DNA of 64,000 nt from Enoplosus armatus (Eukaryota > Chordata > Actinopteri > Centrarchiformes > Enoplosidae). The DNA lies in contig NC_092183.1 of the NCBI RefSeq assembly GCF_043641665.1, positions 7,976,501-8,040,500 on the forward strand. Direction: 5' to 3'. Of this stretch, positions 28,548-41,900 are shown one piece after another; the stretch's first letter is position 1; each line of letters starts with the position of its first letter. The notes below the pieces were generated by a model that saw nothing but the letters and a program-made list of their open reading frames with translations, was not told the DNA's origin and ran no database searches. The translations under genes were made by a program, and so were the position numbers.

Positions 28548-31500
28548 TTATATAGTATCATTGGAGATATAACCATACATAACACTACATGATTCCTGCA
28601 GACGTGCATTGATTTCATTGACTTCTGAATCCTCCTCCATGGTGTGAAAATAAGTCTTGTTTGTCATGCACTGTATTTGTTGAAGGGCTGGTCTGTACCA
28701 GAGTACTGTGGTAGACTGTGGACAGTAGTCTGCCTGGAGCGTCACACGGGAGAGTGGCAAGGTTGAAGGAGAGGACTGAGAAGCAGGAGATGTGTTCAAG
28801 GGCTCAGGATCTCTCAGTGTGGTTGTTTCAGTCAGAGGAGGTCTGGTATTCAAGATCTCAATGTTGCAGCTGCTGCACTCCTCCAGCTTCTGAGACTGCA
28901 GCCTCTTATCAGTCTGTACAAACATGCAGAGGGGATTATAATACTGCAAACAATTACACATGAGTTTAGATAATAGAAGCAGGTCCATGTATGTGGGCCT
29001 ACTGTACACAAACTGGTGTGCGCGCCTGACTACGGCTGGTAAATCGGCCCAGAAATGGATCTACTTTGCTATGCAGTTAGCCACAACAGGCTTTTCCAGG
29101 GGACGACTTTCTGTGTTTACATTCAGTCAGACTCAAAGACAAATGTTTGAAATCATTTCTGTTGAATTTAAGTTTTTTGAAAATCTGTAGGTCATTGCCC
29201 TGAGGGACGTTTTCTTGCTATCGACTGTGTTTCACAAATTTCTACAACAGAGGTGGTGAGTAAAAAGTTATCATGACCACTTTTCATAATAGACAGTAAA
29301 TATACGAATAATGTCCAGGTTGACAAATACTGGATCTTTGCCTTTAATTCTCTTGAAACCTCTTTTGTATCAACAAATTACTATTATTTTATTCATTTTG
29401 AATGCTGATTGATGAGGTGCTTTCTGACGGTTTATTTGAATTCATCTGCCAATCGAAAGTCAGTTACTGTATGTAATTTGTTTAAACAGTATCTCTGTGT
29501 GATGATTAACATGAGTGAAATAAGCCAATTATTGAAATTTAAAAAAATGCAAAAAGTAATGAGCCACCTGAAAACATAGAATCACTTTGAACAAGTGTTT
29601 GTGAAATCTGTAAAAAGCTAAAAACTCACTTTAACCACTGTGCATTCAGTATGTTCAAATCGTTTAATATGTCCATGCTCTCCAAAAACAAATGCATGTA
29701 TCACTGTACTGAATGTACTGTATGTTATGGTTAGCACATAGTAGTTGTTTCCTCCCTATGCATGATTTGACTATTCCAATGGTTTGTCCATACCTCATGC
29801 AGGAAGCTGTCTAACTCAGGGGTTTTGATGTTCATACCAGCAGGATAAGCAAATATGTCCTTCAGCCAACTCTTCAGCCTGGAAACAGAACAAAAGAGAA
29901 GATGGAGGAGAGATGCTCCAGGTTTCATTCTGCCGGATTTAATGTTCAAGTGAAGCTTTAAAGATGAAGCTACTCACATTTCCCTTTGAGGCCACACGAG
30001 AATGGTGCAGCCCAGCAGTAACAAGATGGGAGTCAGTATCTTGGCCAAGTCAGAAGAGTCTACAAGAGGAAACAGAAGATTTTAAAAAATCGATCAATAT
30101 TGTTGAATTGTTGTGTCTCTGTGAGTGCACTGGATGTTCTGGAGCTCACAGTTGATTTTGGTCCTGGTGGTGATACTGGCTGGTTGTCCAGGCCCCTGCT
30201 TAGTGAGAGCGCTCACATAGAAAGTATACTCTTGGTTCTGCTGCAGATCCTCTATGGTCACAGACTTCCTGTGAGGGTCTGCCACAGGCACGTTGAACAG
30301 ATCTAGATGTACACAAGTGTATAAATACCTCTTTCCATGTTGTTTAGGAGCATCATAACTCAAGAGACCAGAGTTTATCTGATGAACATATGATTGTTCT
30401 ATTAATTATTATTATTATATTTAGCATTTTTTGTTGTTTATCACAGAAAGAAATCAAGAGCAAGAATTATTAACACTGGAAGCTTTTCTCTGCACCCACT
30501 TGCAGCATGACCTGGCAGCATTTCAGATCCTACTTCCTGCACTGTAACCTGGTAACCTGTGATGAACGCCGGATGAGTCGGTTCATCCTCATCGTAACGC
30601 CACTCTAGTGTCACAGATGAGGAAGTGCTCTGAACCAGTTCAACTGGATTTGGGGACTGTACAGAATCTGAGGTTTTGAGGAAGGAAGACAGATAGAACC
30701 GATTAGAATTAAAGCAACAGACTTTATGCAACAATGCAACTTCCCCAACTGACGTGAACCTACAGGGACTCTGATGCCAGCATTGTTGTGCTGATGTCAG
30801 AATTCGCTGCAAAAGCTTTTATTTGATAGAAGGGGGCTGCTATGTCTTTTTTCCACTGATTTGGCTTTTGTGGTTATTCAGTCAATAAGAATATAATTTT
30901 CATTGCCTTCTCCTCTCTGCATATCTGACAAACAGGAAAGATGGTGTCTTGTGTATACATCAGATAACATGTGGAGGATGTCCTCATTAGAACCTTGGAT
31001 GAAGACATCCTGTGTCTGCCACACCTTATTAAAAGTTTTATTTTTAACCATGTGCTCAAGACATCGTCTCTCCTGCGGTGTGTCTCACTGTCCTGTCTGT
31101 TGAGAAAAACCTTAAACCCCTCTACTATGTGCCTTTGATGCCCAATTAACCAGACACACATATGTCCAGTACAGTCCATTAATCAGTATTAATACTCACT
31201 GAACTCTTGTGAGTATCCGGTCTGTTTCTCCAGTAGTCTGTGTTCGTTTTCAGTGCATCCATAGATATTAAATGTGTACCTACAACCTGCTTTGAAATGT
31301 CCTGCAAAATAAAGGTGTATGCCAAAATAGGTTAAACTTAAAGAATGCACTTACAGTGACCACAAAAGGAAAACAACAGAACAAAAACATACTAGCAGGC
31401 AGGAACAATGTGTTGTTTCCCACTGGCACCTTCATCCATCGCAGAGTACAAGGCACTGCATTTCCAGGAATGCACCACTCCACAACATAGCCACAGGTGG

Positions 31501-33780
31501 CAGTGTCCTGCTCGTCCCAGAACAGATTAAAATCAGCAGTAGTGCTGCTGCTCAACCGCTTTTCTACTGGGAGGTTTACTGGACAGAGACACACATTTCC
31601 GACTGTGGTATTACAACCAGAAAAGTGGTAGTGAAGGAACTCAAAAAGCAATATAAACAAAAACCTCCACCACGGGACTATTCTTCATCTCACTGCTACG
31701 CCAAATTTCTTTGTCTCACATTTTATCTTAAAGAAATGTTTTTTAAAAAACTTCTTGTCACCGTGTGATAATTATCTAATGGCAGAAATTCAAGTTCTGG
31801 ATCACCACCATCTAATCATCTACTACATTCTGCAAAATACATTCATACATACAGTTCATACGTTTAAATTCAATTTATAATCTCAGTTGATTCTACGTGT
31901 GTTGCTCACTTTCATCGTCCCTCTGTGGGATGGTGATGTGAGCAGGGGGGGTGGAGCCGACATGGATAACAGCCTGGACAGTGAAGTTATACTGTCCTGG
32001 ACCGATGGAGACCACTAACTGGGTTTGTCCACTGTCCCTCCACTTGGTCCAGTTTTGGCTTTTCTGCGACCACTGAACTGTGTAGCCTTTGATGTCCACC
32101 GTGGCTGCTGAGCCAGGAACATGCTGAGAACAAAGGTGGCCATGAAAGTTCATGCTGTGATGACATATATTCTGAGTTAATGTCCTATAACATCAATATT
32201 TGTAAAATAATAGACAAGTTTAGAATCTCACTGGAGTCCACAATAGAGTAACTTGACGAGTGTTCGGGTAAGACAGCTGCTTTATTCTCCTCCATACATC
32301 CAAGGTCACCAGCGGATCTGAGGAAAGCACGTGAAGATTATTTGCTTAAGGCATCACAGGCATGGGGGATCATTCAATACCAGTGCCAGTATACTCATAA
32401 GACTGTAGCACTACCAGTAGTTCATAGTCTGTATATATAAAATATATATAAAGAAAGTGAACTTTTCAGGTGGTTGTGTTGTTAAAGTTGGATATCATGC
32501 AACCATGATGTCCTGGGGTGGGATGTTGAAGGGTCATTTATTGCCAGATTTGCCTGAAATAAGGGTCACTTTTGGTCTGAGTGACTTTTTTGTACTCACT
32601 GGTTGTGAAGGGTACGGGTTGCGTCCATTCTCCCCAGAACCTGCTGTTGGCAGAGAAGCGTGCCCTAGTAGAGTAGTGGGTGTTGGGAACCAGATGTTCC
32701 AGTTTGGCTTTGCAGAGACCGTTCACGCTATTGTAGCTCAGCTGTTACAAACACACAGACGGAAGGTAAAAAATAATTCTGCAGTATGGGTATTTTAGTT
32801 AAACCGGATTAAACTCACCTCTGTGGAGCTGTCTGCGTCTGTAGTGACCTGACAGAGGATGTTCAGTTGAGTCAAGTTCCCCTGTACGATCCAGGACACA
32901 GTAGTGTCTGTCACCCCATGGCTCACACTGTCCCACACCACAACAGGAAACACTAAGGGCAACACGCATGAAATCCACACATTTGACGAAAGCCTAGGTG
33001 CACACAGCATTATCTCTTCCCTGTCTTTAGGCCTTCAAAACCACAATTGAAAGTGTATAGCAACAACAACCTGTGTATTCCATATTTGATTCAGATGTTT
33101 GCGTGACCTCTGACCTCTGTCTGAGATGTTGAAGCTGTAGCTCTCTGTCTCCTCTCCCAGCTGGTCCTTCACCACCACACTGATGTTGTATTCTTCCAAC
33201 TGTGGGACAGCCGGGAAAGTACAAGACGACTCCGCACAGTTGATGGGAGCCTGGTCTGAGTTCCTGTGTTTTCAACAACAAAACAAGGGTCTGTTTGGTA
33301 TTGGACTCTCAACCTTTTTTTTTGTCTAGTTGAGAGTGTTATCAAGATGAGTATAGTATGCTTTTGTCGTCTAGTTTGAAGAACATGGAGGCTGCTTCAA
33401 ATTAATTAAACATACTTTTTACATTTGAAATGTCATTGTTTACCTTCATTAAACGAATATCAATATGCCGTATCAAGAAATCATACCATCCACCATCTCT
33501 TTACAGAAGTGTAAGTGATTGTAGCTGATGTTTTGGTCACAGACATTTCTCAAATCATAATGGACCAGCACTGCCATCTATGCCTGACTTTCTGTACTGT
33601 ACCAAATCTACAAATGCATCCTGAGTGTTTGGTGATGGGTGCACTTACTCTATGTGGAGAGTGCGTGTTTGCTTGTTGCGATCGTACGGGTATTGTTTTC
33701 TGCCTGAGTCCCAGGTGCAAGTTACAGTTGTCATGTCTGAGGTCGCACAGCCGAGGTTTCTGGGCTTCTGGGGAGGAACT

Positions 33781-33836
<56 letters not shown>

Positions 33837-35220
33837 TACATATATGTAAAAGTACTTTGAAAAACAACATTAAAAGAATGTCATGAATGTAAATGAAAAT
33901 GATAATAATTCAAACATACAGCTGATGTAGTTCCAGACATGACGACTCATGCCTGTTGCATCCAAGCAACTGAGTGAAAGAGCTTTAATAATTCCTGTTG
34001 GGATAGTCAGGCTGTCTACAGCTATAGCCTTGACTCTGGCTCCAATGCTGATAAGAGGGTATTTGTTGTTATTGAGGATCATGCTGGTAATATTGACTCC
34101 TCTTGGGGGAACACAGCAGAACATGGCACTGGTGCCCTCTCTCAGCACCTGCTCGATGGGGAAGATCTTCATCGTATCCTTTGCCTGTGCTCCTACAGGT
34201 CACAGAGCAGTTATAGTTCAGTCTCATGAGGATCTGGCCAGCAATGTGAACAAGCAGGGTTGCTATTTGAATTACCTATAATCCCTCATGTATCATTAAA
34301 GAGATAAGAAATTGTATTATAGTGCCTCCACAAATTGTAACAATAAAAATGTCACCCATCCAAGCTTATTATGGCCAGGCTTTGAGTAGGATGTGCATTG
34401 CAACAGACATTTGCAATGACTGCAACAGACACTGCAACAGTTGACATACACTGATAAAAAGATTGGTGAAAGGAAAGAGAGAAAGTGTGGGGGGGTCTCA
34501 CGCTTGCTGAGAGAACAGAAACAAGTGATTATTTAATGTTATGATCAGTGAAAACTATGCACACAAAAAACTGACCTTTTATTTGGTTTTACGCATGTAC
34601 ACTGACCATTAAGGATCAGAGTACATTAGCATAATCTTACCATTGTTGGTTTCCCAGTTGCTCCAGGGACTCGGGACAGACTGATTATAGAAATGTCGTA
34701 TCCTGACTGAGTGATCGACACACTCCAGAGGCAGTTCAGAGGTCCATGTCCATGTGTATTCATCTGAATCCACAGAAAATACACTCACATTTCTCTAGAT
34801 TAACAAAAACAGGGGGGGATAGCACATGAATTTCACAGGAGATGTGGAATTATTCATAATCATAGTAAAAGACCAGACAACAAATCCTTCAGTACCCACA
34901 TTGTAAATAACGGTGCAGTTCTCAGTGCGGCCGATCTGGATCTCATAAATGTCGCCCACTAAGCCATTGTGGTTTACCAGCCAGCTCACCAAGAGGCTTT
35001 GCTTGACAGCCTGCAGATGACTGATGCTCGGCTTTGATGGCTGCCCAACTAGCACATAATGCAATGAACATAAAAGTTACATATTTGAGGAGTTTTAAAA
35101 CGGAAGAGAGAATTTAAGTGAATCAAACTCACCAGCATCAAAGCAGCGTCCACTGTGATCCTCAGAAAATATTAGATAAAACCCAAGCAGGTTCATCAAG
35201 GATATTCTGAAAGTTATCAT
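28548..35220 (-). CDS. lifr: Leukaemia inhibitory factor receptor-like class I cytokine receptor
   Basis: Seventeen phase-matched exons: 35133-35220, 34900-35048, 34641-34794, 33920-34192, 33649-33778, 33115-33263, 32819-32952, 32600-32741, 32232-32317, 31910-32123, 31393-31578, 31200-31301, 30500 (or 30512)-30667, 30150-30302, 29978-30059, 29794-29878, 28548-28913; about 886 residues. Order: signal peptide MITFRISLMNLLGFYLIFS; cytokine-binding module 1 ending PWSNW (about 123); Ig-like domain (131-221); module 2 with TWDS and WSXWS-like WGEWT (about 395); three fibronectin III domains; a short membrane segment (ILTPILLLLGCTILVW, about 718); and a tail of about 150 residues. Module-Ig-module-3xFN3 is the LIFR layout. 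SWLKDIFAYPAGMNI sits where box 1 belongs, and LEECSSCNIEILNTR resembles the LIFR tail. The only YxxQ STAT3 site is YCPQ. Whether this is lifra, lifrb or an OSMR-like paralogue needs phylogeny. Signalling would be with gp130 through JAK/STAT3. Confidence 0.85.
33784..33832. repeat. (CA)n microsatellite beside a lifr exon
   Basis: About 24 CA units, then a short tacata run, starting 6 bp from the acceptor of the exon ending at 33778. Confidence 0.95.
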
Positions 35221-36349
35221 CCTCCTAACAGAGAAATGATCCAAGCAAAACCAGAGTGAAATGCTGGCCATTCACTGCACACACTACGTGAGAGTCTCGT
35301 GCGTCGATGGTTGTTGGAAGCCTGCCCACAATTACTGGAAGGGTGTTGCATAATAAGGTAATATTGGGCCCCCATGAGAGGCGTGTAAATGTCAAACTCA
35401 TGCTGACAAAGCGCACTAAAAACAGAGATGTTTGCCACAATAGTTTTATATACAGCACAATATTAATATGGCACATCACAGTTCTGATTACAGAGATTAC
35501 AAGAGAACACATATCAAACAAAATATTATTAACGTTGACAGTGCATGAAGCAATGTACACACAATAAATTATCAGAAAAGAAGATAAACAGAAAACATAC
35601 AGCCATTCTTTACAGAAATCACTTACAGTATCAGATAAAAAGATTTTTGGCACTTAAGTGAGTAAAATAATAACAGGAATATAAGTTCCTCTTCCAACAT
35701 AGTGTGCATAGGTAGCCTTTCGATAAAACTATACATATATTTAATATTTATACAATGTCAGTATATTTCTATGTCTTATGCTCACAATCCCTTATAAATA
35801 TTATTAAAGATCACATGAAGAAATAACAGCACTCTATACATTGTTTGGGGAAGGGCTCAATTGGTTTCTCAAATATTTCCATTTTCTTTTAAGTGCTCAT
35901 GAGAAAATAACAGTAATCCTTCCGTCCTGATTTCCTTGTACTTATGGTCCCAGTGTTTGGGGCACAACGAGGCACCTCTGCCATCAAAACAAGGTCAACG
36001 GATACTAAAAAGAATCATAATAGAAGTAAAAACATGGGGAGTACAAGTATAAAAGCTGATTTACAAAGAATTTGTTGGCAAAAAGGCACAATGGTTTCAT
36101 CATGCAGGAAGAGAATGATTAATGGCCGCCACATACAGTGATGAAGGCACATATATCTGTGTATACTTCCTCCCTGCAACTGTTCCCTTACTTGTATATT
36201 CAGGCTTTTAAAAATTATCGTATATCCATCACACTTAGATGGATGCAAACACACACATACACAAACACACATAAGCAACAGATATATTATTGTCGGTCCA
36301 GTTATATATCAGGCAGCTTGCATTGCTCGTCTGAATCCACGAAGGGTTC
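35221..36349. other. lifr 5' flank and arhgef28 3' UTR
   Basis: Between the lifr start codon (35220) and the arhgef28 stop (36350), both genes on the minus strand. AT-rich; includes a CA-rich stretch at 36247-36274. I see no further exon; a non-coding lifr 5' exon could be here. No clear arhgef28 poly(A) signal was fixed. Confidence 0.5.
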
Positions 36350-38898
36350 TCAGAGATAAACTATGTTCTCCTCTCCTGCCTCCTCCCCGTTCTGTCCTTC
36401 AAGAGAGAGGTAAGCCTGCGGGGGAAGGAGGGGGGTAAGAGAGGGAGACGAGGAATAGTTGTCCTCATAAAGTCCGTGACCTGTGACCTCTGACCTCCAG
36501 GTACCAAGGGATCGCCTGTCCAACTGCGGGCTGAAGTGTGCTAGAAGGAGAACAGAAACGCTTCAGAAAAAGCTCTTTTTTCTTTTTACCTGTATGCACA
36601 ATATAGAATCAAATATTTCACTGTGTTCTCCTCAACTATATTACATATATCAATATGATTTGTACTATACTCAACTGATGCATGTCCACCTCCACATGAG
36701 CTGAAACTAACCTACAGCAGTATGATGGACATATACAGCACTCTAAAGGAGGGGTTGACAAATGGCTGCATGTCTTTGTTTGCTGTCAGAACTATACATG
36801 GGAGGGACTATGACTACACTTACTGCTGTTGGCCCTTTGTGGCTGTGCAGTGACCCTGCTGCTGAGGGGGTGGATGGAGTCGTTCAGAGGCCGGGGGCAG
36901 CCGTGGTTGTTACTGTAGTTTGGGTATGTCAGACCATCCTGAGGCTGTTTGCTGTGTGCCTGGCTCAGGAGGGTGTTGAGGCTGTTATAGAGGCTGGCAC
37001 TGAGGCCAAGGTTAGCAGTGTAGCCGGAGCCATGCAGAGGGCCGTCATGGTTCTTCCTGGACGCAGAGAGCCGAAGCTGGTGCTGGTTGTTGTTAGCGGG
37101 CTGGTGGAGGTGGTTCTGCTGGAGGGAGGCCAGTAAAGCCGCCTCGTTCTCGTACACTGAGCAGTTACCATCCAGGCTGCCTGAGCGGCTGTGGCTGGAC
37201 ACCTGCGGCATTGAAACAACACAAGCAAGCAAAGGTGACATGGTTTGCTTAGTAGTGTCCGGTGCAATTTTTTTATTTTCGCTTTTTGATTCATCATACT
37301 CAATCCTCCTCTTTCTCTTCATTACTGTAACTTCCCTTTCTTACCTTATATCCATCCAGTGGTATCATAACAGGCAGGCTGCTCTGGCGGTTGTGTCTCC
37401 AGCTCTGCAGCAGCCTCTGCTGAGCTTCAATCTTCTCCTTCTCCCTCTCCACACTCCTCTGGCCCTCCCTCAGTCGGTCCAGATTTTGCTGATATTCCAG
37501 CAGCTGAGCCTCCAGCTCCTCACGCTCGCAGCGCAGACGCTCGGCCTCCAGAAGGCACTGCTGTTCTCGCTGCTCCAGCATATTCTCCTGTTCACTCTGG
37601 AAACACATATGGTACTTGCACATCAGGAAGTTCGGCCACTTATTAGCTCTTCCTGTGGTTATAATAGAGTTTCTACACTACCATTACTGGGATTGGGATT
37701 AAAGAGTTCAGAGATTTGCTCGCAAATTCACAAGCATATTGAGTGTTGGATTTGAAACGGTTAAAGGATCAATCCACCCTGATCTGTATAAAAAGTAATA
37801 AAATCACCATGAATTGAGTTGAATTGCAAAATGTTCTGTAATGTAATGTATACACTTCACAAAATGTATCTCTGGATGGGATTGGGAGAATGGGGGGCAG
37901 GCTGTGTGGAATGGTGAGATGCATTGGATGTGTTCATGCAGTATACGGCATTTTGATATTATTATTATGCTATACCTCCAGAGTGAGTGTGTTTGAGTAA
38001 GAGAAAAAAAACAATAAAAAGCTGATCACAAAAAAGCTTTTTTCTAAACACACCATTTTACACTGACATCACTACCACATGTTGCATTTTATGAGAGAAA
38101 TATGTTGCAACCAGCTAGCTTTACGGACAAGCAGAAACACCCACCTATGCTCAAAGGAAAAAGGAAGTTACAACATTTCACCACAAAATAACATCTGAAC
38201 TTTGCACATTAAGCACTGTTGATATCTACTGCTATCTAAAGGTCAGGGAGCGATGAATTCACAGGTTTTGTTGATATGTGACAGCCCTCAGTTTTTATTT
38301 TGCTGAAATCTACATATTATCTGTATGACCGCTTCTATACATGTGTCTTTTTGACAGCTGACATGCAACTCAGAACATCAGCCTGAGGCTTACCTGTTGT
38401 TTCTCTTTAGCCAGACACTCCTTGTCCCAGCGTTGCTGCTCCTGTTTCAGCTTCACATGCAGTTTCTGCACCTCATCCACCTCTTCTTTCCTCCTCTCTG
38501 AACCTTTCTTTTCTATTTCCTCTTTCTTCTTCTCCATACTCCTCTGCTTCTCCTGCTCCTGGGTAGCAGCAGAAACTGGTTTGATCTTTTCTGTCATTGG
38601 TATGGGCCTGCATGCAGTAAACATTTTTATTTTAACATGAATATGATGAGACTGATACCAGACTGTTTTGGAGGGAAGTCAGGGTTCGGAGCTGAGGTCT
38701 TTCTCCGTCCTGGAGGAGGAGTTTCTGGACCTCATGGCAGCTGTCCTGGAGGGTTACGGCAGCCTGCCAACACAAGGATCGCACATTTATCACCTGTATA
38801 ACATAACCACTGTCAATTTAGAGTTGGGGTAGCTTTTGATCAATCAGTATCTTGCTTATTGAATCTGAATTCTTTTGAATCCCTTATCAAATCTTCAT

Positions 38899-38948
<50 letters not shown>

Positions 38949-41900
38949 AATAAAACATTTTTATAGGACAATGGAACCATGTATCAGAAACAAACCCAAG
39001 TCATGAAGTCACATTTATTATCATTTTGTACTTACATACAGAATACCCAGTATTAAATGTTGACCCTGTCCTTTCACAAAGCCAATCTTCCCTCATGCAC
39101 TCAGCCACAGATACTGAAACGTCTTTTCTCACCTGCAGACTATAGAGAAGCTGAGTCAGACTCTGGACGCTCTCTGCCACCTACAGAAAACTGTGTTATT
39201 ACAGGGGAACAGTAATGCACATTTATTTTATCAGCAAACATTGCTCATGAGGAACTACAGTAGTTGAACCTTTAACAGTGTCCCTTTGGTGTCTCCTCTT
39301 CTCAGCTCGACAGCAGAGCTCCACAGCACGCTGTCCAGCCCCGTCAGCTCGCTGTCTGATCCAAGAGAGGTGGAGCTCAAACTGAGGGTGCTAAGATAAT
39401 CCGCTGTAGCAACAAGAAAAGAGGAAAGGCCCAAGTAAATGTCCCTGCCTATACATATTAGGCAATGTGGTTCACCAACATCAGTAAAGGTCAAGTATTA
39501 TGTGGGCAGCAATGTCAACTAAAGGACAAACTTGACATTCAGGTTTACAATGTATATCTGTGACTCACGTTCAGAGGGAGACTCCTGGATGCTGCTGCCG
39601 TGGCTGTTGTAGCTGCAGCCCTCTGGTGCTCGGACAGGAGAGCTCTGACTTTGCACAGAAAGGCCATCACGAGTCTGCAGAATGGTGATCAGGTTCTCCG
39701 CTGCAGAACAAAATCCAACCATGACAACAACATAAATCTACCATATCACTTTTGATAAATTATTCAGTTGCACCTTTATGTTGTTTCCTACGGTATATTG
39801 ATATTTGCGGAGTAACTTTAATTACTAAACTTAATTCTAATTAAACCAAATGTTCAATATGTATTTGTTACAATACAGTACTGATGTTCTGTGCAAAGCT
39901 GCATGTTCATTAAAAGTCCTGCACACGTTCAGGTTGAAAAAGGGCTGAGCTATGCTAAGTTGTCCAGCCCCAATAGACCTTTTTTATAGCAGACATTTTG
40001 ACTTTGTTATAGCAGGAAAAGCCAAATAAAACTTACTAACAAAATTAATGATTGCATGAAGTATCCCAGGAAGGAATACACAGCCAATATTAATTCATGT
40101 AAACACGGACCTGAAAATGGCAAAGCTAAATGGGATACAGCCATTCATGATGTTTCTAATTATAGCTGTGCTTTTTCTGCCATGACAAAATGTCAAAATG
40201 TCTGCCGTGAAAAAGGTCTATAGATGCAACAAACCTAACGAGAGTGGAGACGTCAGTAAAGCATGGTCTTCTTGCACACAGCCTCAGCCAAATAAGTAAA
40301 AACACTAGTGATGGCTATGTACCAGGGCTTTAAGAAACGTATACAATCTGTTTAAGATGAATAAAAATGATTGAATGTGTAAAAACGGGGTTTCCTTCTC
40401 AAGGACCTTACTTAGAGCTCCCCTTTCAGCAAGGGGGTCAGCTCTGTGTATAAAATGCTATAGTGTTAGTGTTTGATAGTGTTTCCCATATACAGATTTT
40501 ATTCAGGACTTTTTTGTATTGACTGAAAACTAGTCATAATCATTAGCCACCATTAGACTTGTGAAATATGTTCTTAAACTGATATATGCAGCATGACTGC
40601 AGCATCATGCAGCCCACACCATTTAGTAGCCTCATAGCAGCCTTTTTTTACCTTCTCTGAGTGCAGCTGTGAGCAGTGAGGAGGCCTGCCGTGGCGTCTC
40701 GCTGTCGGTGTCTGGTTGCACCAGCAGATGGCGCAGTGGTACAGGTTCTGGTGAATGCAGGGTTAACTCCGTAAGCTCAGCATAAAGCTGTAACTTCTCC
40801 TCCAGGCTGGTGCAGATCCGCTGGTCCTGACCCAGCAGTGTCTCTACACGAAACAAACACTACGATTAGGACTTGTTGTTGTTTATGGTTCTATCTGAGA
40901 ACGACAGGTGACAGAGAAAATGTGCACATGGGTGCTCAAACATTTCTTACCTTGGAACTTAGTGATCTTCTGAACTCTCACTTCTGCTGCTCGCCTGGCC
41001 TCCTCTGTCTCAGCACTTCGCTCCTCCTCCTCCTCTTCCTCAGGACAACTGCCAGGTAGACCAGTAGGTTAGATAATGAGTAACACACACACACACACAC
41101 TCACACACACACACACACTTACACACATTAACCTTCACACACACATGCACACAGATTCCAAGTAGAAGCCCTGACATATGCATACCTGCACAGACAAACA
41201 CTGTAGACTTGACTTGACACACACACACACACACACACACACCTCTCTACAGCTTGTCGTATGTGTCTCATCCACGCATTCCTCTCGTCTCTGGTGGTGG
41301 TGTGAACTTCATACATCTCTGGTCCCACTGAGGAGGCAGAGATAAGGAACATTCCTCTCTCTTCATTGGCTACTTCTCTAACAATGAGCTTCTGCAGAGG
41401 GATTACAGGAGGCTTCTGGTCCTGAAAAAGCAGATAAAACCCATGAAGATGGGTTTAAAGGATGGAGTGGAATGGATAGACAGCTGGACAAGATATCTCT
41501 AATTTCAAAGTGTTTTTCCGGTCAAGGCTTACCACAGCAGCAAATATAAAGCGCTGATCTTTCTCTTGTAGGAAAACCAGAACGTCTGTGAGCAGGAGAG
41601 CCAAAGTATCTGAAAACGGATGAGTAGAAATACATGTAGATTGGATGTCTGTTAAACGAAAACGATCTTGCGGCACAGATGATCTCATACACACCTTTTA
41701 GACGTCCTGTGGCGGTCTTCCAGTAGACCAGCCCTTTATGCTGCAGATCCCTGTGTTTGCTATGCAGGTCCTGTTTGCGAAACACCTTGCCGTTCTTTAG
41801 CTTGGCAAAGCTCTTATTCTCCAGCCGGGCCAGCACTTCCTGCAGCTCCTGACACTTCTCATGCTTGTTTACAGTCAGGTCCACTGCAGCGATGATGTCT

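Noticed and set aside
33515..33886. Frames of 60-120 codons around the CA repeat
   Set aside because: Generated by the Thr-His or Cys-Val coding of the microsatellite over a real lifr exon.
35225..35653. 142-codon minus-strand open frame upstream of lifr
   Set aside because: Low complexity, AT-driven hydrophobic composition, no family similarity, immediately beside the real lifr start.
36762..37755. Two long plus-strand frames (124 and 222 codons)
   Set aside because: Antisense to arhgef28 coiled-coil and tail exons; openness reflects the codon composition of the true gene on the minus strand.
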